Source of the DNA: Actinomycetota bacterium
GTDB taxonomy: Bacteria > Actinomycetota > Actinomycetes > Streptosporangiales > Streptosporangiaceae
Length of the DNA stretch: 6,020 nt
Direction of reading: 5' to 3'
Assembly: GCA_003140115.1 (NCBI GenBank)
Contig: PLIQ01000128.1
Location: 6,761 to 12,780 of the forward strand
Shown: positions 1 through 4,571 of the stretch, in pieces
Position numbering within the stretch: position 1 is the first letter of the stretch
Layout: each line of letters starts with the position of its first letter
Notes under the pieces: generated by a model
What the model was told of the DNA's origin: nothing
The model's input: only the letters and a program-made list of their open reading frames with translations
The model's database searches: none
Position numbers and translations under genes: made by a program

Positions 1-1019
1 AGCAGGTCGTAGCCGCGCATGGAGATGATGTCGACGCCGAGGTCGATGTAGTCCAGGATGGCCTGCGCCACGGTGTCGGGCGTGCCGACCAGGGCGTTGG
101 AGTTGCCCGCGCCGCCGGTGGCGGCGGCGGTGCGGGTCCACAGCGCCCGGTCGAAGCGCTCGCCTTCGGCCGCGATGGCCAGCAGCCGCTGGGAACCGGT
201 GTTCTCCGGGTTCTTCAGCGGCCGGCGCCGGGACAGCGCCCCGCCGTTGGCTGACACCCGGTCTTCGATCAGGCCGACGATGTCATGGGCCTTGGCCCAG
301 GCTTTGTCCTCGGTCGGCGCGATGATCGGCCGGAACGCGACCTGAATCTTCGGGACTTCGTCGCGTCCGGCGGCCCTGGCCGCGGCCTTGACCGACTCGA
401 TCTGTTCCGCGGTGCTCGCGAGCGGCTCGCCCCACAGGCAGTAGATGTCGGCCTCGGCGCCGCCGATCCGGTACGCGGCCGGGGACGAGCCACCGAACGA
501 CAGCCTTGGCCGGGGCGCCTGGACCGGGAAGACGTCGCTGACGAAGTCGGCGAACGTGTAGTGCGGCCCGTCGTGGTCGAAGGGCTCGCGGGCGGTCCAG
601 GCCTGCTTGACGATGGCCATGTACTCCCCGGTGCGGGCGTACCGCTCGTCATGGGTCAGGTAGTCGCCCTCGCGCTGCTGCTCGTGGTCGGTGCCGCCGG
701 TGATGAAGTGCACGGTCACCCGGCCGTCGCTGATCTGGTCGATGGTGGCGAACGTCTTGGCCGCGAACGTCGGGTAGGACACGTTCGGGCGGTGGGCGAG
801 CAGCAGCTGCAGCGTGTCGGTCTTGCTGGCGATGTAGGCCGCGGCCGGGTTCGGGTCCGGAGACCCCGAGCCGTAGGCGAACAGGACCCGGTCCCAGCCG
901 TGCTCCTCGTGCGCCCGCGCGAGCCGGAGCGTGTAGTCCTTGTCGAAGCTCGCACCGGATCTGGCGGTGATCTCGCTGCCGTCGTTGGTCGCGGCGATGC
1001 CGAGGAACTCCACTGGCAT
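1..1019 (-). CDS. LLM-class flavin-dependent monooxygenase, SsuD-like, 3' end outside window
   Basis: The visible 339 codons read from an ATG at 1019 and run off the left edge. E. coli SsuD has 381 residues, so about 30-40 C-terminal residues are probably missing. The protein is a TIM-barrel luciferase-like oxidoreductase that uses reduced FMN and O2. Family landmarks seen include LLLAHRPNVSYPT (72-84), ATIDQISDGR (91-100), HFITGG (104-109), DERY (124-127), FGGSS (175-179), WGEP (196-199), GGAG then ALVGTPDTVA (302-318) and GYDL (336-339). The start is fixed by GGAGGAG (bases 1033-1027) 7 nt upstream. SsuD enzymes release sulfite from alkanesulfonates during sulfur scavenging and usually sit with an FMN reductase and an ABC transporter; any such partners would lie to the left. 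Several E. coli SsuD active-site residues appear replaced, so the substrate is uncertain. Family assignment is firm; alkanesulfonate activity is not. Confidence 0.93.
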   Translation of the reverse strand, partial: MPVEFLGIAATNDGSEITARSGASFDKDYTLRLARAHEEHGWDRVLFAYGSGSPDPNPAAAYIASKTDTLQLLLAHRPNVSYPTFAAKTFATIDQISDGRVTVHFITGGTDHEQQREGDYLTHDERYARTGEYMAIVKQAWTAREPFDHDGPHYTFADFVSDVFPVQAPRPRLSFGGSSPAAYRIGGAEADIYCLWGEPLASTAEQIESVKAAARAAGRDEVPKIQVAFRPIIAPTEDKAWAKAHDIVGLIEDRVSANGGALSRRRPLKNPENTGSQRLLAIAAEGERFDRALWTRTAAATGGAGNSNALVGTPDTVAQAILDYIDLGVDIISMRGYDL

Positions 1020-1050
1020 AACGGTTCTCCTCCGGGCGGCGGCCACGCGC

Positions 1051-1068
1051 ATTATCGATATAATCGAT
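1051..1068 (-). promoter_or_regulatory. AT-rich candidate promoter/operator of the monooxygenase gene
   Basis: Two 9-bp copies lie head to tail, ATTATCGAT and ATAATCGAT, with one difference, in an otherwise GC-rich setting. The first copy overlaps the palindrome TATCGATA (1053-1060). On the minus strand GATAAT (1057-1052) is a plausible -10 element. A transcript starting about 7 nt later would have a leader of about 25 nt carrying the GGAGGAG site. No clear TTGACA-like -35 is seen at 17 nt, so the promoter may depend on an activator. The repeats themselves may bind a regulator. The assignment rests on position and base composition only. Confidence 0.4.
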
Positions 1069-1083
1069 CTGACTTATGGCTAA

Positions 1084-1121
1084 TAGTAGTGCGTCCGGCA
1101 GCTAGTAGTGCGTCCGGCAGC
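1084..1121. repeat. Perfect 19-bp tandem duplication
   Basis: The unit TAGTAGTGCGTCCGGCAGC occurs twice with no gap and no mismatch (1084-1102 and 1103-1121). It lies 65-102 bp upstream of the monooxygenase start, between the AT-rich candidate promoter and a GC-rich hairpin. Perfect identity suggests a recent slippage duplication. No coding frame is evident here. Confidence 0.9.
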
Positions 1122-1123
1122 AT

Positions 1124-1157
1124 ACGGCCCCGGAGGCCGGTGAGCTTCCGGGGCCGT
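1124..1157. other. Strong GC-rich hairpin without a T-tract
   Basis: The arms ACGGCCCCGGA (1124-1134) and TCCGGGGCCGT (1147-1157) pair perfectly over 11 bp. The stem can be extended inward by one G-T and two Watson-Crick pairs, leaving a 6-nt loop. Neither strand has a run of T after the stem, so it is not a classical intrinsic terminator, although actinomycete terminators often lack one. It could end leftward transcription from the spacer or insulate the monooxygenase promoter. The structure is certain; its role is inferred. Confidence 0.6.
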
Positions 1158-1264
1158 GAGATGCGATGGCGGCGGACAGTTAGCTTTCCGCCACGTCACC
1201 AGCAGCATCCACCTCCCACGCCACACCCGTACCGGTCGCTGCCGCTCCGACCAGAATGCTTACC

Positions 1265-1285
1265 AGGTCGATGGCGCATCGACCT
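1265..1285. promoter_or_regulatory. 21-bp palindrome next to TATAAG, possible operator
   Basis: AGGTCGATG (1265-1273) and CATCGACCT (1277-1285) are perfect inverted repeats around a 3-bp centre. This geometry suits a dimeric repressor. TATAAG follows directly at 1286-1291. No good -35 hexamer precedes it and no recognisable gene starts shortly downstream on the plus strand, so the site may be an orphan or regulate at a distance. Confidence 0.3.
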
Positions 1286-1437
1286 TATAAGAGCTGGTAC
1301 AACGGCCCATCGACCCGGAAACGGGGACGCCCAGTAGCTCTCGAGTCGCCGCGATGCGGTACCCGTGCGACCCTTGGTGCGCAAGCGTGCCGTGGTACGC
1401 CAACCGCGCGGATGCGAGTCAGCAACCAGCCAGCTTC

Positions 1438-1491
1438 CATGATCATGAAGGGTTCGGTACGGATAGCGGTAGCAAACCCTTCGCGATCATG
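1438..1491. repeat. Imperfect inverted repeat, 17-bp arms, 20-nt loop
   Basis: CATGATCATGAAGGGTT (1438-1454) faces AACCCTTCGCGATCATG (1475-1491). The arms pair at 15 of 17 positions, with one mismatch and one G-T. The loop (1455-1474) repeats CGGTA. The left arm contains the 10-bp palindrome CATGATCATG, and GATCATGAA occurs directly repeated at 1441-1449 and 1485-1493. The size and layered symmetry fit a REP-like or small non-autonomous element, or a large operator. No target-site duplication or transposase is visible. Confidence 0.6.
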
Positions 1492-1607
1492 AATAAGACT
1501 CCCGCGATCCGGGAGAACACCACCCGGCTGACGGCGTGACGCCGCAGGTACGTGATCCACTCCTCGTGCTGCTCCACGAGCGGACGGTCCTGGCGCGGTG
1601 ATGACAT
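1443..1607 (-). CDS. Short ORF, 54 codons, doubtful
   Basis: An ATG at 1607 opens a 54-codon frame ending in TGA at 1445-1443. An in-frame stop lies just upstream at 1619-1617, so the frame is closed on both sides. The translation begins MSSPRQDRPLVEQHEEWI and continues with a basic and then hydrophobic stretch (VVFSRIAGVLFMI). The first 35 or so codons mostly end in G or C, as real genes here do. The last 16 codons are encoded by the inverted repeat at 1438-1491 and end mostly outside that pattern. No ribosome site precedes the ATG. I recognise no family. It may be a gene fragment, a small protein, or chance. Confidence 0.25.
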   Translation of the reverse strand: MSSPRQDRPLVEQHEEWITYLRRHAVSRVVFSRIAGVLFMIAKGLLPLSVPNPS

Positions 1608-1712
1608 GCGAGAAAACTAAGATCATCCAGCCGCCAGCAGATAAGGCCCCGGTGAACAGACCACGTCCGGCGGACCAAGCTTGATCACCCAGGCGCAGGC
1701 GAGGCCAAATAC

Positions 1713-2048
1713 TCACCGACCGGCACGGTCAGGGACCTGGTCGAAATTCACCGCATCGGGTCCGCGGCCGGCCAGCCCTAGCGCGGCATCCAGCATCCGT
1801 TCGCGAGTATCGATTTCGTCGCTCATCCGCAGGACCAGTGACGCGAGCTCAGCCGTGGTGCCCGGCCTGAGCCGCGCGCAGTAGCCGGCCAGCCGGTACC
1901 TCAGCGTGCGGCGCCTGCTCATCGAGGTCCGCGTGGCTACCTGCGGGATGCCCAGGCACCTGAGCGCCAGCACCCGCCCCTCGGGGCGGGTCGGCCCGCC
2001 CGGATATCCGATGTCGTTCACGAGGCGTTGGACGCGCCGCGCGGTCAC
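1713..2048 (-). CDS. Hypothetical protein, 111 aa, C-terminal part TetR-like; possibly a remnant
   Basis: A GTG at 2048 opens a 111-codon frame 22 bp downstream of the oxygenase stop and in the same direction. Third positions are strongly G/C and second positions much less so, the pattern expected of coding DNA here. There is no convincing ribosome site; ATGs at residues 43 and 75 are alternatives. Residues 1-74 are Arg-rich and not recognised. From residue 75 (MSDEIDTRERMLDAALGL) the sequence resembles the first helix of TetR regulators. It continues NFDQVPDRAG, like the start of the DNA-binding helices, then stops at Arg111. A TetR protein would continue another 150 residues, and no other frame beyond the stop continues the family convincingly. 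It could be a truncated regulator or an unrelated small protein. Confidence 0.4.
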   Translation of the reverse strand: MTARRVQRLVNDIGYPGGPTRPEGRVLALRCLGIPQVATRTSMSRRRTLRYRLAGYCARLRPGTTAELASLVLRMSDEIDTRERMLDAALGLAGRGPDAVNFDQVPDRAGR

Positions 2049-2070
2049 CGGGTTGACACGGCGGGTAGAG

Positions 2071-3036
2071 CTAACCGACCGTGATCGCGTCCAGCAGCTT
2101 CTTCAGGAACTGCGCTGACACCACGGGCGGGTAGTCGTTCGGCTGGCCGATCGGCGGCTGGAGCGACTCGATCACCGCGTCGTGGTCGGCCTCGTAGAAG
2201 TAGACCAGCGAGACCAGGTCCTCGTCGGGCGCCTCCGCCTGTGGCGGCAGCACCCGGTGCCGGTTGGACTTCCACCGCGCGCCGCTCCAGCGGGCCAGCA
2301 GGTCGCCGGTGTTGATGGTGAACGCGCCGGGGACGTACGGCGCGTCCTCCCAGCCGTCCTGCTCGGTCCAGACCTGCAGGCCGCCGCGGCCGGGCTCGCG
2401 ATCCAGGACGGTCACCGTCCCGAAATCGGTATGCGGCCCGATGCGGAACTGCCCTGGTTCCGGCCGTCCGGCCACCGTCATCGGCGGGTACCAGTTGATG
2501 TTCATCGTGTGGGTGGCGTGCCCGGTGTGCCGGGTGAAGAAGTCGTCTTCCAGGCCCAGCGCGGCCGCGCAGATCACCAGGAGCTCGTCCGCGAGCGCGC
2601 GCATGCGAGCCAGGTAGGCGACCGCCGTGGCCTCGAGCCCCGGCACCTCGGCCGGGTAGACGTTGGGCTGGAACCAGTACCCGTCGACCTCGGGGTCACC
2701 GGTCGGCTGATCGGCGCCGACCGCGTACGACTCCTTCATGTCGGGCGGAGTTTCTGTGCCCTCGGCGTAACCGTTCGCCTCGACCCCGGGCGGCAGCCAG
2801 CCCCGCCCGCCCACGGTCACGGCGTAGCGCCGCTTGGCCTCGGCCGGCAGCGCGAAGAACGCCCGGGCCTGCGCGCGGACCCGCGCGCGCAGGTCGTCCG
2901 GCACGCCGTGCCCGGTGATCAGGAAGAAGCCCACGCTCTGCAGCGCCGCGTCGACCTCGGCGGCGACCGCCGCGCGGGCCGCCTTCTGTCCGCCGAACCA
3001 GGGGGTCAGGTCGATCACGGGAACTGACGAAGGCAT
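2071..3036 (-). CDS. 2OG-Fe(II) oxygenase, isopenicillin N synthase family
   Basis: This 321-residue protein has the IPNS-like layout. An N-terminal helical/DIOX_N segment (VPVIDLTPW at 6-14, GFFLITGHGVP at 36-46) precedes the jelly-roll oxygenase domain (about 165-285). The iron ligands are visible as H202 and D204 in GPHTDFG and H260 in SNRHRV. The length matches the family, whose members hydroxylate, desaturate or cyclise small molecules. The expected RxS motif that anchors 2-oxoglutarate reads L274-V-S276, so the arginine is absent. The frame stays open far upstream, but the ATG at 3036 is chosen because GGAG lies 8 nt before it and homology begins there; a longer start would overlap the divergent acetyltransferase. 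The substrate cannot be inferred: no biosynthetic partners are adjacent. The family call is firm. Confidence 0.93.
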   Translation of the reverse strand: MPSSVPVIDLTPWFGGQKAARAAVAAEVDAALQSVGFFLITGHGVPDDLRARVRAQARAFFALPAEAKRRYAVTVGGRGWLPPGVEANGYAEGTETPPDMKESYAVGADQPTGDPEVDGYWFQPNVYPAEVPGLEATAVAYLARMRALADELLVICAAALGLEDDFFTRHTGHATHTMNINWYPPMTVAGRPEPGQFRIGPHTDFGTVTVLDREPGRGGLQVWTEQDGWEDAPYVPGAFTINTGDLLARWSGARWKSNRHRVLPPQAEAPDEDLVSLVYFYEADHDAVIESLQPPIGQPNDYPPVVSAQFLKKLLDAITVG

Positions 3037-3096
3037 GATCTGAGCTCCGATGTCGGGCCGGTCACGGGCAGCGCCCCTTATCGGTAAGGATAGGAC
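3037..3096. promoter_or_regulatory. Divergent control region between oxygenase and acetyltransferase genes
   Basis: Both genes start from this 60-bp spacer, so the two promoters must overlap here or lie inside the facing genes. On the plus side TAAGG (3085-3089) is the core of the acetyltransferase ribosome site. It is also one arm of a small inverted repeat with CCTTA (3076-3080, 4-bp loop), which could mask the site. AAGGAT (3086-3091) also resembles the actinobacterial -10 TAGGAT, which would allow a leaderless start. No clear -35 is seen on either strand. Confidence 0.45.
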
Positions 3097-3576
3097 GTGG
3101 ACCTGATCATCGCCGTAGAGGATCCGAACGACCACGACGTGCGCGCTCTCCTGCAACGGCACCTGACCTTCGCCCGCGTCCAGAGCCCGCCCGAGCATGT
3201 GCACGCTCTGGGCACCGAAGCCTGGTCCGACCCCGGCCTCACCCTGTACGGGGCCCGCCTGGACGGCGTGCTCACCGGCGTCGGCGCGATCAGGCAACTG
3301 GACGAAACTCACGGCGAGCTCAAGGCCATGCACACCCGGGCGCAGGACCGCGGCCAGGGCGTCGGGCAGGCCATGCTCGCCCACCTGCTGCGCGTGGCCG
3401 AAACCCGCGGCTACCTGCGGGTCAGTCTGGAAACCGGGACCATGGACGCGTTCGCCGCCGCCCGCTCCCTGTACCGTAAGGCGGGGTTCAAGCCGTGCGC
3501 GCCGTTCGGCCCTTACACGGTCAACCCGTATAGCGTCTGCATGACCCTGGCCCTGGAACCGGCCCGCGGAGCTTAG
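3097..3576 (+). CDS. GNAT-family N-acetyltransferase
   Basis: A GTG start preceded by AAGGA (3086-3090, 6-nt gap) opens a 159-residue protein of typical single-domain GNAT length. The acetyl-CoA pyrophosphate-binding motif A is visible as RGQGVGQAML (85-94), preceded by the strand ELKAMHT (74-80). Motif B follows as SLETGTM...SLYRKAGF (110-131), including the family's usual LYRKAGF. The fold transfers the acetyl group of acetyl-CoA to an amine. The acceptor is set by the N-terminal half and cannot be named; the general layout is like small YsnE/YjaB-type acetyltransferases. It is divergent from the oxygenase gene and 68 bp upstream of ndk in the same direction. There is no terminator between them, so some read-through is possible. 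Confidence 0.9.
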   Translation: MDLIIAVEDPNDHDVRALLQRHLTFARVQSPPEHVHALGTEAWSDPGLTLYGARLDGVLTGVGAIRQLDETHGELKAMHTRAQDRGQGVGQAMLAHLLRVAETRGYLRVSLETGTMDAFAAARSLYRKAGFKPCAPFGPYTVNPYSVCMTLALEPARGA

Positions 3577-3582
3577 TCCGCG

Positions 3583-3613
3583 TTGCCAATGCGTTAACAA
3601 GGGCCGCTACCCT
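3583..3613 (+). promoter_or_regulatory. Probable ndk promoter
   Basis: TTGCCA (3583-3588) and TACCCT (3608-3613) are separated by 19 bp and match the actinobacterial TTGNCN / TANNNT pattern. Transcription would begin near 3620, giving a leader of about 25 nt with AAAGGA at 3634-3639. The spacer is slightly long. Confidence 0.45.
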
Positions 3614-3644
3614 GTGACAACCTTCTTAAAGCGAAAGGACTACC

Positions 3645-4571
3645 GTGGCCGAGTCATTGCGCGAGCGCACGCTCGTCGTGCTCAAGCCGGATGCCGTCGC
3701 CCGCGGCCTGGCAGGACGTATTATCCAGCGGTTCGAGGACGCGTCGCTGAAGATCATCGGCATGAAAATGCGCAAGATCGACGCCGACTTCACCCGCAAG
3801 CACTACTTCGACCTGGAAGAGCGGCTGGGATCAGCCGTTTACAACGCCACGGCGGAGTTCATGCAGCGCGGTCCGGTCATCGCGTTCGTGATCGAAGGCG
3901 AAGACGCGGTGGCCACGGTGCGCAAGATCGTCGGCTCTACCTACCCGAACGAGGCCCAGCCCGGCTCGATCCGCGGCGACTTCGCGCATCAGTCCAAGGC
4001 GGTCGCCGTCGCGACCGGCAAGGCGGTCGCGAACCTGGTGCACGCCTCGGGCAAGCCAGAAGAAGCGAAGTACGAGGTCGACCTGTGGTTCGACGCGACC
4101 GAGCTGTACGAGTACCACAGCGCGAACGACGCGTTCGGCTGGTTACCCCGGAACTGGCTGACCCCGGAACTGGCTGACCCCGGAGCTGGCGACGCCGGAG
4201 CTGGTGACCCCGGAACCGCGTGCTCCTACTGGGCGGAGAGGTTGGGCGCGCCCTTCCGCAGGACGTACTTCTGGATCTTCCCCGTCGCGGTCTTCGGCAG
4301 CTCGCCGACGAAGGTGACGCCGCTCGGGGCCTTGAAGTGCGCCAGGTGCTCCCGTGCGAAGGCGATGACCTCGTCCTCGGTCGTGCTGGCGTCCTCGTGC
4401 AGCACCACGAAGGCGTGCGGCGTCTCGCCCCACTTCTCGTGGGTCAGGCCGACGATCGCGGCTTCCCGGATCGCCGGGTGGCGCAGCAGCGTGCCCTCGA
4501 CCTCGATCGAGGAGATGTTCTCCCCGCCGCTGATGATCACGTCCTTGAGCCGGTCCCGGATCTCCACGTAG
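3645..4571 (+). CDS. ndk: Nucleoside diphosphate kinase with an anomalous C-terminal run-on
   Basis: NDK transfers the gamma phosphate from ATP to NDPs through a phospho-histidine and balances cytosolic nucleotide pools. The GTG start has AAAGGA 5 nt upstream. Catalytic-site residues by family alignment are K14 (LKPDA), Y54, R93 and T99, R110 (IRGDF), N130, the phosphorylated H133 (LVHASG), S135 and E144. Spacing from R110 to N130 is 20 residues against 10 in standard NDKs. This marks the longer subtype with the RGDFAH...HASG...LWF pattern, which normally ends soon after residue 160. Homology ends near YHSANDAFGW (157-166). The frame then continues 142 codons, first through a 15/16-bp repeat and then antisense to the convergent ligase, with a Ser/Cys/Arg-rich tail typical of non-genic translation. 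Kinase function is expected from residues 1-166. The tail may reflect a lost stop, a repeat-driven frameshift or a sequence error. Confidence 0.9.
   Translation: MAESLRERTLVVLKPDAVARGLAGRIIQRFEDASLKIIGMKMRKIDADFTRKHYFDLEERLGSAVYNATAEFMQRGPVIAFVIEGEDAVATVRKIVGSTYPNEAQPGSIRGDFAHQSKAVAVATGKAVANLVHASGKPEEAKYEVDLWFDATELYEYHSANDAFGWLPRNWLTPELADPGAGDAGAGDPGTACSYWAERLGAPFRRTYFWIFPVAVFGSSPTKVTPLGALKCARCSRAKAMTSSSVVLASSCSTTKACGVSPHFSWVRPTIAASRIAGWRSSVPSTSIEEMFSPPLMITSLSRSRIST
4145..4216 (+). repeat. 15/16-bp tandem repeat at the 3' end of ndk
   Basis: Two identical 16-bp units ACCCCGGAACTGGCTG (4145-4160, 4161-4176) are followed by two 15-bp variants (4177-4191, 4192-4206) and a partial fifth (from 4207). 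The change from 16 to 15 bp means that the first two units shift the reading frame by one base each. TGA occurs at 4159-4161, 4175-4177 and 4205-4207, but never in the ndk frame. The array lies immediately before the 3' end of the convergent ligase gene. Confidence 0.9.

Larger units (their letters stand above)
1020..1712. other. Repeat-rich, mostly non-coding spacer
   Basis: This stretch of nearly 700 bp upstream of the monooxygenase carries no convincing full-length gene. Stops are frequent, and the longer open frames give Arg/Pro/Ser-rich translations without a recognisable domain. It has islands of A+T far above the rest of the window (around 1051-1090, 1286-1291, 1484-1500, 1610-1625). 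It also holds several separately listed structures: two adjacent 9-bp repeats, a 19-bp tandem duplication, a GC hairpin, a 21-bp palindrome and a 17-bp-arm inverted repeat. One short minus-strand ORF (1443-1607) overlaps the last of these. The mixture resembles an intergenic region with regulatory sites for the leftward gene plus decayed sequence. Confidence 0.6.

Noticed and set aside
1059..1064. Perfect TATAAT on the plus strand
   Set aside because: No -35 element precedes it and no plausible gene follows on that strand. It is better read as part of the two 9-bp repeats.
285..1337. Plus-strand open frame of 350 codons
   Set aside because: It lies antisense to the monooxygenase, has a Gly/Arg/Val-rich translation with no domain, and is explained by high GC on the opposite strand.
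1256..1492. Plus-strand open frame of 78 codons
   Set aside because: There is no ribosome site or recognisable domain, and it runs through the inverted repeat.
1285..1716. Minus-strand open frame of 143 codons
   Set aside because: It lacks a domain and a ribosome site and crosses the inverted repeat. A possible continuation of the TetR-like segment in this frame was considered, but the match was too weak.
2182..3027. Plus-strand open frame of 281 codons
   Set aside because: It is antisense to the oxygenase, whose family motifs are unmistakable.
3037..3600. Upstream extension of the oxygenase frame
   Set aside because: It would run antisense through the whole acetyltransferase gene. The ATG at 3036 has a ribosome site and starts where family homology starts.
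3614..4177. Plus-strand open frame overlapping ndk
   Set aside because: It is a frame-shifted, Arg-rich shadow of ndk. Only its end at 4175-4177 is of interest for the repeat.
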